Source: Paenibacillus tengchongensis
Lineage (GTDB): Bacteria; Bacillota; Bacilli; Paenibacillales; Paenibacillaceae
Length of the DNA: 64,000 bases
Reading direction: 5' to 3'
Assembly: GCF_008973665.1 (NCBI RefSeq)
Contig: NZ_WACP01000010.1
Location: forward strand, 62,001-126,000
Position 1 is the stretch's first letter, and every line of letters begins with the position of its first letter. The notes below the pieces were generated by a model. It was given only the letters and a program-made list of their open reading frames with translations. It did no database searches and was not told the origin of the DNA. The position numbers and the translations under genes were made by a program. Positions 44,608 through 55,007 of the stretch are shown here, one piece after another.

Positions 44608-44742
44608 ATGTCCCAAAAACGCAAACCGCCTACCATCCAGCAGAAAAAAGAAGAGGTCAACCGCAAAGCCATCCTGTGGATCGCCGGAAGCCTGGTTTTG
44701 CTCATCGCCCTTTTTGTGGTCCTTTTTATTGTTACAACCTAA
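44608..44742 (+). CDS. 44-residue single-pass membrane peptide
   Basis: ATG 44608 follows AGAAGGATG. The peptide has a basic cytoplasmic head (MSQKRKPPTIQQKKEEVNRK) and one membrane helix (AILWIAGSLVLLIALFVVLF), the usual form of a small tail-anchored protein. The stop overlaps by 4 bp the stop of the facing L,D-transpeptidase gene. No family recognised. Confidence 0.7.
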   Translation: MSQKRKPPTIQQKKEEVNRKAILWIAGSLVLLIALFVVLFIVTT

Positions 44743-46181
44743 TTCAGCCAGTGATAGACCTTGCGGGGGTTGGTCTGACCGGGTGCCGTCTGCGACGGGA
44801 ACCGTTTATCCGGCAGCAGCAGCTCATCGGGCAAGCCCCCTTTCGCAATAACCACCTTCGTGCCTTTCGGGGCCATGTCAAACAGTTCTTCCACGTCCAC
44901 GCGCTTCATCCGGATACAGCCCAGCGATTCATCCTTACCGATGCTGTCTTCCTCATTCGTGCCGTGAATGGCATATTCCGTATCCGAGAGCTGCATGCCG
45001 CGGCTGCCGAATTCTCCATTGTCATGGCCGTTCGGATTGACGACCTTGTCGGTCAGCACGAACGTCCCCTCAGGCGTACGTTCCCCTCCCAAGCCCACTT
45101 CATAATTGCGCAGAATAACCGAACCGCTGGTCAGTGCCAGGCGGTGATTTTGCTTGTCGATCACGATCGTAAGCGGAGCATTGAAAAAAGGGACTTGCGC
45201 CGCCGTTCCCCCGCCCTGCCCCTGGCCTTGCGCCGGTAACACCGCGAAAGCCTGTGCCGCAGGCACTGAAGAAGGACCGGCGGCGGGTTCCATGCCTGTA
45301 GACTCCGCCGCTGCCCGCAGCCGAGCGAACGCCTCCTTCATGCCCGGCGTCGTACCGCCGAGGATGTTGCCGGGGAAGGGCGCCGTCAGCTGCTTCAGGG
45401 AATCCGGCAGGGTTCCCTTGCTGCCCTTATAGGCCCGCATGGCGCTCCACAGCACCGCGAGCTGCTCTTCCCGCTCCTGCCAGGCCGCCGCCTGCCGCTG
45501 CAGTGCCTCCGCCTCCGGCACCTCGCATTGGCATGCCGCTTTGTCATAGGACTGGACCACGGTCCGCCCGTTGCCGTTGTTCACTACAGCAGCGACAAGC
45601 GGCAGATGCTCTTGCCAGAGCAGCCATTTGCCGGCACGCTGCATGCCCAGCATCACCGTTGCCGAGGGTGCACCCTGCTTGATGAGCGCCGTCAGCACCT
45701 GACCCGATGCCGCGCTGTCTGCAGCAAGCGCCGTGAACTGCGGTCCCGGCGCCGGGCTGGCCGGCTGTGTTGTCCCGGCAGCGGGCAGCGGCGTGTCAGC
45801 CGGCTCTGCCGGAGGATCGTCTGCCATGAAGGACAGCAGACTTTCCGGCAGGGAAGGCACAGCAGGCAGTCCCGGCGCGTCCGCCAGCGGCAGGAACATG
45901 AGCAGCAACAGCATGGCCGCCACCCGCAGGCGGCGCTTGCGCAGCTTGCCGGCATGCCGCTGCCGGGCGGTATCGAGCAGCCCCGCCTCATATTCGCGGA
46001 GCATTTCCGCCGGCACCTTGCTCCGCTCGAAGGCTTCGTACACTTCTCCCGCCTGGTTGTAGCAGTAGTTCGCTTTGCCCTGCTGGCCGTTCTTATCATA
46101 TTCTTTGCCCAGCAAGTACCATGCCATTTTGTTATCCGGATGCATTTGCACATAAGCCTTGAGATGCTGCGTATTGTTCAT
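44739..46181 (-). CDS. L,D-transpeptidase (YkuD domain) with TPR-like N-terminus
   Basis: A 480-residue protein. ATG 46181 follows GGAGGAGAC. Residues 1-60 look like a cytoplasmic tetratricopeptide helix pair (AWYLLGKEYDKNGQQGKANY). A membrane helix follows (RVAAMLLLLMFLPLA, about 84-98), then a long Pro/Ala-rich extracytoplasmic region. The C-terminal YkuD domain (about 340-460) has IHGTNEEDS and ESLGCIRM with catalytic cysteine. It should form 3-3 cross-links or attach proteins to peptidoglycan. The cytoplasmic TPR tail is unusual for the family and suggests a partner inside the cell. Confidence 0.88.
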   Translation of the reverse strand: MNNTQHLKAYVQMHPDNKMAWYLLGKEYDKNGQQGKANYCYNQAGEVYEAFERSKVPAEMLREYEAGLLDTARQRHAGKLRKRRLRVAAMLLLLMFLPLADAPGLPAVPSLPESLLSFMADDPPAEPADTPLPAAGTTQPASPAPGPQFTALAADSAASGQVLTALIKQGAPSATVMLGMQRAGKWLLWQEHLPLVAAVVNNGNGRTVVQSYDKAACQCEVPEAEALQRQAAAWQEREEQLAVLWSAMRAYKGSKGTLPDSLKQLTAPFPGNILGGTTPGMKEAFARLRAAAESTGMEPAAGPSSVPAAQAFAVLPAQGQGQGGGTAAQVPFFNAPLTIVIDKQNHRLALTSGSVILRNYEVGLGGERTPEGTFVLTDKVVNPNGHDNGEFGSRGMQLSDTEYAIHGTNEEDSIGKDESLGCIRMKRVDVEELFDMAPKGTKVVIAKGGLPDELLLPDKRFPSQTAPGQTNPRKVYHWLN

Positions 46182-46317
46182 GAGTCTCCTCCGGGGCCAT
46201 TGATTCTTTTTATTCACTATATGGATATATCGGATGCCCGCCCGCATAAAGTGTATATACCCCCGTCGTTAAGCAGAGCGCTCCCCGCCGGGATTTTCGT
46301 TTGCGAGCATGCAAAAC

Positions 46318-46338
46318 AACCCCACAAAGTGGGGTTTT
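46318..46338. other. short perfect hairpin
   Basis: AACCCCAC, loop AAA, GTGGGGTT, followed by TT on the plus strand. It lies in the 320-bp gap upstream of the L,D-transpeptidase gene; it may be a second terminator. No gene is supported in 46182-46395. Confidence 0.4.
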
Positions 46339-46395
46339 ACACGGAGGCTGGCTCAGGTACATTGCGGGGACCCCGGTATATACTTTCTGTAAGTT

Positions 46396-46450
46396 CAAAA
46401 AAAGACATCTCCCGCACCGAACATACTTCCGGCACAGGAAATGTCTTTTA
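46396..46450 (-). terminator. intrinsic terminator of the ferredoxin gene
   Basis: AAAAGACATTTCC and GGGAGATGTCTTTTTTT (minus strand) form a stem ending in seven T, 53 bp past the ferredoxin stop. Confidence 0.85.
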
Positions 46451-46502
46451 TACGTATAGGAAAATATCCCTATCATTTGCGCAGAGCTGAAGCTTCCAAT
46501 AA

Positions 46503-46895
<393 letters not shown>

Positions 46896-48188
46896 TCATT
46901 CCTCTTCCGGTTCCGGCATATGCAGATTATCCTTCTGGAGTGAAGTGCCGCGCTCTTTATGATTGCGCAGACGCGCCGAATGGGTGTCGGACAGCATCCC
47001 GGCGGTAACCACTGCGTTCTCGCCGAATTTGTTGCGCAGCAGGTCCATGGCTTTGGTCAGCGATTCCTTCTTGGGCTGGCGTTCATAGTCGAACAGATCC
47101 AGCTGGATCGCCGATTCGTCCTTTGGTGTCAAGCCGTGCAGCGTAACGCCGAGCAGCCGCACCGGCTTGTCCTTGTTCCAGTGCCGGCTGAACTGCTCGC
47201 ACGCGGTCTTGTAAATATCGTCCGCGCTTTCCGTCGGCGTATCGAGCTGCCGCGAGCGGGTGATCGTCTTCATGTCGGGGGTGCGGATCGTCAGCTGCAC
47301 GCCCGAAGCGACCAGACCCTGCTTCCGCAGCCTCCGGGCGACCTGGTCGCTGAGATTCAGCAGGATCGGCCGCGCTTCGCCCAAACCCACCACATCGCGG
47401 GGCAGTGTGGTCGTATGTCCGATCGACTTGCTCTGCTCCCGCTGCGGATTGACCTCCGAGTGATCGATGCCGTTGCCGGCCCGCTTCAGCCAGTAGCCCA
47501 TCACGCCGAAGTGATCCACGAGCATCTGCTCATCAGCAGCAGCCAGCTGCCCGATGCTGTAGATGCCCAGCTTCTTCAGCTTCTCCGCAGTCTTACCGCC
47601 GATCCCGAACATTTCATTGCACGGCTTGCCCCAAAGCACCACCGGCACATCGCGCAGCCGCAGCACGGAGATGCCGTTCGGCTTCTTCAGGTCAGAGGCC
47701 ATCTTGGCCAGCAGCTTATTGGGCGCAATTCCTATCGAACAGGGCAGGCCCAGTTCCTCCAGGATGCGCCGCTGAATGGCTTCGGCAATCTCCGGCGGGG
47801 TTCCGAACTGGCGCGAGCCCGTGATGTCCAGATAACATTCGTCTATGGATACCGCTTCGAGGAGCGGCGTATAGCTGTAGGCAATCTCCATGAATGCCTT
47901 GGAGTATTTACGGTATAAGTGGAAATTCGGCTGGATCAAAATCAGCGAAGGACAGATCCGCAGCGCCTTCTGCACCTGCATGCCCGTGAATATCCCCAGC
48001 CGGCGCGCAGCATATGAGCAAGTCACAATGATCCCGCGCCGCTGCTCCACGCTTCCGGCCACTGCGGTAGCCTTGCCTTTATATTGCTCCGGGTCCTCCG
48101 CCTCATGCACCGAGCAGTAGAAAGCGTTCATATCCACATGCAGAATAACCCTGCCGCTGGCCGGATAATACTGATCCACGTTGTGCAC
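46896..48188 (-). CDS. dinB: DNA polymerase IV (Y family)
   Basis: A 430-residue translesion polymerase. GTG 48188 follows AAGAAGG with seven-base spacing; the frame runs on to 48341 but would cover the divergent cimA promoter. The active site shows VILHVDMNAFYCSVHEAEDP, SYAARRLGIFTGM and EAVSIDECYLDITGS. The little-finger domain and tail follow (VRLLGVTLHGLTPK; a C-terminal beta-clamp peptide resembles IQLDLFDYERQ). Confidence 0.93.
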   Translation of the reverse strand: MHNVDQYYPASGRVILHVDMNAFYCSVHEAEDPEQYKGKATAVAGSVEQRRGIIVTCSYAARRLGIFTGMQVQKALRICPSLILIQPNFHLYRKYSKAFMEIAYSYTPLLEAVSIDECYLDITGSRQFGTPPEIAEAIQRRILEELGLPCSIGIAPNKLLAKMASDLKKPNGISVLRLRDVPVVLWGKPCNEMFGIGGKTAEKLKKLGIYSIGQLAAADEQMLVDHFGVMGYWLKRAGNGIDHSEVNPQREQSKSIGHTTTLPRDVVGLGEARPILLNLSDQVARRLRKQGLVASGVQLTIRTPDMKTITRSRQLDTPTESADDIYKTACEQFSRHWNKDKPVRLLGVTLHGLTPKDESAIQLDLFDYERQPKKESLTKAMDLLRNKFGENAVVTAGMLSDTHSARLRNHKERGTSLQKDNLHMPEPEEE

Positions 48189-48289
48189 AAGATCTACCTT
48201 CTTATCTGTCAGGGTTTGGTCTCTAAAATCAGCATAACTCTCCCTGCCGGCAAGGTCAACCGGGCCGCAGCAGACCGAAAAGTTCTTTG

Positions 48290-48317
48290 TTACATTCCCG
48301 CGTAAAAATGCTATAAT
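48290..48317 (+). promoter_or_regulatory. sigma-A promoter of cimA
   Basis: TTACAT and TATAAT with a 16-bp spacer, 43 bp before ATG 48360. No T-box or other leader structure fits in the short leader. Confidence 0.7.
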
Positions 48318-48359
48318 ATAAAAATTCAATTTGGTCACCACATGAATAGGAGGACACTC

Positions 48360-49979
<1,620 letters not shown>

Positions 49980-50007
49980 CCAGCCGCTAAGTTTCGGTAA
50001 ACCAAAG

Positions 50008-50044
50008 CCCCCCCTGCACCGGGATGATCCTGTGTGCCGGGGGG
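50008..50044 (+). terminator. intrinsic terminator of cimA
   Basis: CCCCCCCTGCAC (50008-50019) and TGTGCCGGGGGG form a GC-rich stem followed by TTTT. Confidence 0.85.
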
Positions 50045-50075
50045 TTTTATGCGGGTCTCTTCTGTCATCTCTTGT

Positions 50076-50651
50076 TTATGCAGAGACAAGCGAAGCAATT
50101 TTACGCTCCAGCTCTTCCGCAGGCAGCAGTCCGAGAATGACTTCGCGGATATTCCCATTCCTGTCGATCAGCACATTCGTCGGGAATGCCTGACCGTTAT
50201 ACTTTGCGAACACTTCGCCCTTCAGATCGTACAGGACCGGAAAAGTCGGCATGTATCTCCGGACAAACCGCTCGGCACCGGATTTGGTATCCTGGCTGGT
50301 TACATTCACGCTGTAAACGTCCAGAACAGCTTTGTATTTCACGGCCAGCCGGTTCAGATCCGGCGCCTCCAGCTGGCAAGGCCCGCACCATGACGCCCAG
50401 AAGTTTACCAGCAACGCCTTTTCGCGCAGTCCGCCCACCTGGTAGGTGTTCCCCCCTGCATCCTGCAGGACAAATGAAGGAGCGGGCATTACCGGTGCAG
50501 CGCGGCCGGTAACATTCTCAGCAGGCTGCGACGCCGCTGGAGATTCATCCTGGACCGGGGGCGCAGCCTGAGCCTGACCCCCATCCGCCAGTACAGCCAT
50601 CAGGAAAAGCAGTATACTTATCAACCGCTTGCATCTTTTATCAGCACTCAT
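50076..50651 (-). CDS. exported thioredoxin-like protein (TlpA/ResA family)
   Basis: A 191-residue thiol-disulfide protein. ATG 50651 follows AAAGGA. Export signal RLISILLFLMAVLADGGQAQA (9-28) leads into a linker and a thioredoxin fold with LLVNFWASWCGPCQLEAPDL (CxxC active site) and a cis-proline region AFPTNVLIDRNGNI. It would reduce disulfides on the outer face of the membrane, as ResA does for cytochrome c, but no ccm or res genes are near. Confidence 0.88.
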   Translation of the reverse strand: MSADKRCKRLISILLFLMAVLADGGQAQAAPPVQDESPAASQPAENVTGRAAPVMPAPSFVLQDAGGNTYQVGGLREKALLVNFWASWCGPCQLEAPDLNRLAVKYKAVLDVYSVNVTSQDTKSGAERFVRRYMPTFPVLYDLKGEVFAKYNGQAFPTNVLIDRNGNIREVILGLLPAEELERKIASLVSA

Positions 50652-50729
50652 GGGCCATGTTCCTTTATGGGTGGAGCAGTTTTCTCCTATTGTGCCTCCA
50701 GTCATCATCTTTCAAACCTGTGAAATCAA

Positions 50730-50761
50730 AAAAAAGAGGATTCCGTCCAAAGACGAAATCC
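50730..50761 (-). terminator. intrinsic terminator reading leftward
   Basis: On the minus strand GGATTTCGTC, loop TTTG, GACGGAATCC and eight T form a convincing terminator with 9 of 10 pairs. It lies upstream of the thioredoxin-like gene. It could end the exonuclease operon after crossing the JAMM gene antisense, or act as a leader attenuator. Confidence 0.7.
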
Positions 50762-50783
50762 CATGAAGAGAGAGGGGTAACAA

Positions 50784-51260
50784 ATGACAGCAGACCAGGG
50801 ACAACCCCAAGCCGTATGGCTGGAATCCTCCGTACAGCAGAAGCTGGGGAAGCATCTGCTGACCTGTTATCCGCAGGAAGCCTGCGGAATTCTGCTGGGT
50901 GCTGCCGCAGCGGGCGGCATGCTTATCGACAACTATGTGCCCATGAGCAACGTAGCGCCTGACCCGCTGCACACTTTTACACCGAAGCCTAGCGAATGGG
51001 TGCAGGCCCAGTACAATCAGCCCCGGCTGATCGGATTGTTCCATACCCATCCGCAGGCCGCGCCTTGGCCTTCCGCGGCAGATCTCTCGGGATTGTCCGC
51101 GCTCAGCCCGGAATTCCGCCTCTATCTGATTGCCTCCCCTGGAGTTCCGCCGGAAGGCGGCCCCGACCTGAACGCCTTTTATATTGAGCGCTGCAGGAAG
51201 GCGGGCGGCGGAACAACCCACCGTTTGGTGCAGTTGCCGCTTCATGTTCTGCTTAAATAA
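50784..51260 (+). CDS. JAB/MPN (JAMM) domain metallopeptidase
   Basis: A 158-residue protein consisting of a single JAMM domain. The zinc motif is complete: E32 (PQEACGILLG), H87 and H89 (FHTHP), S97 and D100 (PSAAD). Such proteins remove C-terminal tails from ubiquitin-like sulfur carriers such as ThiS or MoaD; no partner is nearby. The start follows AGAGAGGGG. Its end overlaps the exonuclease gene by 19 bp. Confidence 0.9.
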   Translation: MTADQGQPQAVWLESSVQQKLGKHLLTCYPQEACGILLGAAAAGGMLIDNYVPMSNVAPDPLHTFTPKPSEWVQAQYNQPRLIGLFHTHPQAAPWPSAADLSGLSALSPEFRLYLIASPGVPPEGGPDLNAFYIERCRKAGGGTTHRLVQLPLHVLLK

Positions 51261-51991
51261 GCATACAAGTCACCCAGCGTATCTACCTGTTTCCTGCCGG
51301 CAATTTCCTTGAGGTAAGAGACCCACAGCCGGGCTGTCATTCTGGAATCCTCCAGAGCGTGATGCCGCCCTTTGATCGGGATACCGTGGACTGCCAGCAG
51401 TTCATCTAACGTATAATTGCTGCGGCTGGGCTCCAGCCAGCGGGCCAGCATCATCGTATCCAGCACCCTGTGTGTCAGCTGCACCTTTGAGGTCTTCCAC
51501 AACGCTGCATTCAGAAAGCCCTTGTCATGTGAGCTTCCATGGGCGACAAGCACCCGCTGGCCGACAAAGCTCATGAAATTATGCAGGCCGTCAATCAGTG
51601 AGGGCGCCTTGGCCGTCATCTCCTGGGAGATTCCCGTAAGCCTTGTTATATCCTCCGGAATGACCGCACTGCAATTGACCAATGTATAGAAGCAATCCTC
51701 TTCCTTAATATCGTAACCGACCACACGGATGGCACCGATAGACATAATCTCGTCTCCATGCTGGTGGGAGAACCCCGTCGTCTCCAGGTCAAAAATCACC
51801 GTCTCCAGCTCTGAAAGCGGGGTATGCAGCACTTCAGGCCGGCGCTTCTCGCGCATCAACGAACGGATAAAAGCCATTTGCTGCGCCGTCTGCTGTGCCG
51901 TCTCTCCGCCCCTGATCGAGGCGAGGGCTGACGGCATTCCTCCCTGCCGCAGATTATTCCAGAACCCCCCGCCTTTATTCGGCTCCTTCAT
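51242..51991 (-). CDS. DEDDh 3'-5' exonuclease (DnaQ/PolC-like)
   Basis: A 249-residue protein. The catalytic residues are D68 and E70 (VIFDLETTGF), then D-containing HGSSHDKGFLNAAL and the HALEDSRMTARLW end motif with histidine. The first 60 residues are helical and lack a known domain. Start overlaps the DUF294 stop by 4 bp. In several bacteria DUF294 nucleotidyltransferases and such exonucleases are fused or adjacent, suggesting they act together on RNA or a modified protein. Confidence 0.9.
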   Translation of the reverse strand: MKEPNKGGGFWNNLRQGGMPSALASIRGGETAQQTAQQMAFIRSLMREKRRPEVLHTPLSELETVIFDLETTGFSHQHGDEIMSIGAIRVVGYDIKEEDCFYTLVNCSAVIPEDITRLTGISQEMTAKAPSLIDGLHNFMSFVGQRVLVAHGSSHDKGFLNAALWKTSKVQLTHRVLDTMMLARWLEPSRSNYTLDELLAVHGIPIKGRHHALEDSRMTARLWVSYLKEIAGRKQVDTLGDLYAYLSRT

Positions 51992-53070
51992 GACTGTCTC
52001 CTTTCCGCTGACCGGAGCTGGCGCTGCAGAGCCCTGTGCAAGCGTCTGACAAGCAGCAAGCTTTCCCGCAGCTCCGTGAAGAGCTGCTTGTTCTTCAGTT
52101 CCTTCTCCCCCATATAGTCACTGCTGGAGAGCAGGCCTTCCCGCACCTCATACGGGGTATTGACCCGCATACGCAGCGCAGTCAGAACAGCCCGCCGGAC
52201 AGCATCCAGATGCTCATACACCTCAAGCTCCTGCAGACGCTCCAGCCGTTTCAGGGTTGAACTCTCCTTGATGCCGTGAGCCAAGGATAAATGTCTGACA
52301 AAATTCACAAGCGGAATATATACACCGTATTTCACATCGAAGCCCCCGGCATAATCGCCGAAGCGCTCAGTCAGAACCTGTCCCAGCAAATTGAGAGTTG
52401 CTTTGTGGCGTACCGTATTGCGCAGCACGGCAACCGCAAGCTTCTCATTGCCCGAATAGCCGGCATGAAAGCTCTCCTGCCATTTGGCGGACAATTCCGC
52501 ACTGCCAGCCACATGGCGCATATCGGACGCAATAATCAAATAGCGGACGGGCTCCCATTCCAGTTGTCCCATCCAGCCGGCGAGCTGTTCCTGCCACTCG
52601 GACAGCGTCTTGTTCCACAGCGGCTCGGAAGACATCACCTTGCCTTCACATTTCTCATAACCGGCACTCTCTAAAATATCTGACAGCATGCCGCCGAATG
52701 TCCTGAAATAGCTTCTCTTGCCGCCATCCGGTTCTCCATCCACAATCAGCCCGTTATCCTGGTCGCTCCACAGCGTAGCCTCTTCCCGGCCGGCACTGCC
52801 GAACACAATAAAGGAATAGGCGCAGGGAGGCGGGCCGTAGCCCGCCTGCTTCATCTGCGCCTCACTGAGGGATACCGCCTGCCGGGCAACGAGATCATGC
52901 ATCTTGTTCACCTGCGGCATCCATTTCTCAATCGGGATAACATTCAGCTGTTTCAAGAGCACCGTTTGACAGGCAATGCGCCTTTCTTTCAGCTCTTGCG
53001 GCGAACCGGCCGTCAGGATGGACGTGTAAAGCTGTTCTAACTCCCAATCTGCCGACTCCATCGGTGCCAC
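51988..53070 (-). CDS. DUF294 nucleotidyltransferase-like protein (GlnD-like head)
   Basis: A 360-residue protein. GTG 53070 follows GGGAGG. The nucleotidyltransferase core reads FIVFGSAGREEATLWSDQDN (GS-x-GRxE and DxD type) and the C-terminal DUF294_C helices follow. GlnD, which uridylylates PII, has the same head, but no ACT or HD domain is present. It lies 28 bp after amtB. A role in modifying a nitrogen regulator is possible, but this is inference from position only. Confidence 0.85.
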   Translation of the reverse strand: MAPMESADWELEQLYTSILTAGSPQELKERRIACQTVLLKQLNVIPIEKWMPQVNKMHDLVARQAVSLSEAQMKQAGYGPPPCAYSFIVFGSAGREEATLWSDQDNGLIVDGEPDGGKRSYFRTFGGMLSDILESAGYEKCEGKVMSSEPLWNKTLSEWQEQLAGWMGQLEWEPVRYLIIASDMRHVAGSAELSAKWQESFHAGYSGNEKLAVAVLRNTVRHKATLNLLGQVLTERFGDYAGGFDVKYGVYIPLVNFVRHLSLAHGIKESSTLKRLERLQELEVYEHLDAVRRAVLTALRMRVNTPYEVREGLLSSSDYMGEKELKNKQLFTELRESLLLVRRLHRALQRQLRSAERRQS

Positions 53071-53097
53071 TCGGTCCGCCTCCCTGCCTGTGAGTTA

Positions 53098-54492
53098 TTA
53101 TTTATTGAGGGATTTGCCTTCCGATTCAGAGATCAGTTTCATTTGTTCAGGATATCCGTAAGTGCCATGTTCGCTGATATCCAGACCCATCAATTCTTCC
53201 TCTTCGGTTACACGCAGGCCATTGACCATCTTGATTACGTACAGAATGATGAAGGACAATACTGCTACGAAGATGAATGTGCCAACCACACCGAGCACCT
53301 GCACACCCAACTGATGGAAGCCGCCGCCGTAAAGTAAACCTGCTTTACCGACAAGCGCACCTTCTTCAATCAGATCCGGCGTAGCGAACAGACCTGTGGA
53401 AATCGCACCCCACACACCGGCGATGCCGTGTACAGAGAAGGCGTAGATCGGATCGTCGAGACCGGCCTTTTCCAACCATTGCGAAGTCATGAAGGTGAAT
53501 GCGCCGGCTACCAGACCGATAACAATGGCCGCCCAAGGCTCAACAAATGCGCAGGCGCCGGTGATGGCAACCAGTGCAGCGAGGACGCCGTTCAGCATTG
53601 CAGGAATATCGGATTTGCCGAAGTACAGCCAGGAAGCAATCAGAGCGGCCAGACCGCCTGCTGCTGCAGCCAGGTTCGTTGTCAGTGCGACGTGGCCGAA
53701 GAATCCGCCCATCGGGGACAATGCGCTGCCCGGGTTGAAGCCGAACCAGCCGAACCAGAGGATGATAACGCCGAGTACAGTCAGAACCTGGTTATGACCA
53801 GGGATAATTACCGGTTTGCCTTCTTTATTGAATTTGCCGAGACGCGGCTTGAGCAGAATCGTCGCAACCACTGCCGCTGTTGCACCAGTCAGATGGACTA
53901 CTGTCGAACCAGCATAGTCTTGCATTCCCATTTCAGCCAGCCAGCCGCCGCCCCATACCCAGTGAGCTACAACAGGATAAATAACTATGGAGAACAGAAT
54001 GCCGAAGATAATGTACACACTCAGCTTGGCGCGTTCCGCCATACCGCCGGATACAATCGCCAGAGACACTGCTGCAAAAGCCATCTGGAACAGGAATTTA
54101 ACGTTGAGGGTTACGTCGGAGAACGCCAGGGATTCGAAGAACGATGCATCCCCTTCACCACCGAAAAGAAAGCCCTCAGTGCCAATAAATCCGTTGCCAT
54201 TCCCGAAGCCGAGACCAAAGCCCACTGCCCAGAAGCAAAGGCAGGCAATCGCCAGCGTCAGCACCGTCTTGCCGGCCACGTGTCCGGCGTTCTTCATCCG
54301 GACCGAACCGGCTTCAAGTAGTGCAAATCCCGCTTGCATAAAGAATACCAGAATAAATGCCAGGAAGGTAAATGCCGTATTGAGCCCGATCTGCAGATCC
54401 GGTGTAGCCGGCCCCTCAGCGGCGAATGCACTGACCGGATAGGCCATTAATGTAATCATGGCCAGAAACATCATCAACATCTTTTTTCTCAT
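53098..54492 (-). CDS. amt: ammonium transporter
   Basis: A 464-residue Amt/Rh channel. ATG 54492 follows AAGGGGAG. A cleavable signal (MLMMFLAMITLMAYPVSAFA) is followed by 11 membrane helices. The conserved ammonium-path regions are present: NTAFTFLAFILVFFMQAGFA, DYAGSTVVHLTGATAAVV (first histidine), and YAFSVHGIAGVWGAISTGLF (second histidine). The tail is short. No glnB/glnK gene follows; a DUF294 gene takes that place. Own promoter at 54551-54580. Confidence 0.94.
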   Translation of the reverse strand: MRKKMLMMFLAMITLMAYPVSAFAAEGPATPDLQIGLNTAFTFLAFILVFFMQAGFALLEAGSVRMKNAGHVAGKTVLTLAIACLCFWAVGFGLGFGNGNGFIGTEGFLFGGEGDASFFESLAFSDVTLNVKFLFQMAFAAVSLAIVSGGMAERAKLSVYIIFGILFSIVIYPVVAHWVWGGGWLAEMGMQDYAGSTVVHLTGATAAVVATILLKPRLGKFNKEGKPVIIPGHNQVLTVLGVIILWFGWFGFNPGSALSPMGGFFGHVALTTNLAAAAGGLAALIASWLYFGKSDIPAMLNGVLAALVAITGACAFVEPWAAIVIGLVAGAFTFMTSQWLEKAGLDDPIYAFSVHGIAGVWGAISTGLFATPDLIEEGALVGKAGLLYGGGFHQLGVQVLGVVGTFIFVAVLSFIILYVIKMVNGLRVTEEEELMGLDISEHGTYGYPEQMKLISESEGKSLNK

Positions 54493-54550
54493 CTTTGCCC
54501 CACTCCCCTTAATGTTATGTTTCCTTACAAGTCGTGAAACTCTTGATGTC

Positions 54551-54580
54551 ATTATAAGCGGAAGTCAGGGAAGTTGACAA
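54551..54580 (-). promoter_or_regulatory. sigma-A promoter of amt
   Basis: TTGTCA and TATAAT with an 18-bp spacer on the minus strand, 59 bp before the start. A GTAA-N8-TTAC inverted repeat at 54629-54644 lies upstream. The AT-rich stretch 54645-54889 holds no other clear element. Confidence 0.75.
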
Positions 54581-54889
54581 GAGTATTTTTATGCAATGCT
54601 AAAAATAATTCCGGAAACCCAAAAAACCGTAACATTTTGATTACCGTATACCGCGATCAATAGTAGAAAAATGTCACTCCCCGCTATACTCACAAACTAA
54701 TCCCTTAATTCGGAGATCTTTATTTCTAATTTTATATAGTAATATTTGCTCAACAATAAAAACATGCACTCATTATATGAAATCCATAAACTCCGTTTAA
54801 AATATAACATTACATGTAATATATTTGACTTGCAGATAATTGCGGTATGTATTCCGTTCTGCTGCATATACTTTTAGTAAGCATGACGT

Positions 54890-54919
54890 TTGACTGTATA
54901 CTTTTTAGTTTGATATCAT
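54890..54919 (+). promoter_or_regulatory. sigma-A promoter of the MerR gene
   Basis: TTGACT and TATCAT with an 18-bp spacer, about 85 bp before the gene. Confidence 0.55.
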
Positions 54920-54995
54920 ATTGTTAGGGATTAGAATCCTGTAATCGCAGCCGCTTAAGCTACAATGGGCTGCATGTAATAGCGAGGTGAGAATA

Positions 54996-55007
54996 CATGG
55001 GGATATG
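54996..55007 (+). other. three-codon leader ORF overlapping the MerR start
   Basis: ATG GGG ATA TGA sits five bases after AGGTGAG, the best ribosome binding site in the leader. Its TGA overlaps the ATG of the MerR gene (ATGA). A one-base indel error is the alternative explanation. Confidence 0.45.

Noticed and set aside
46210-46476. 88-codon minus-strand frame upstream of the L,D-transpeptidase
   Set aside because: It crosses the ferredoxin terminator and a second hairpin and has no ribosome binding site.
54600-54700. TnrA/GlnR box upstream of amt
   Set aside because: The inverted repeat at 54629-54644 has GTAA/TTAC arms but not the TGTNA-N7-TNACA form, and it lies too far upstream of the promoter.
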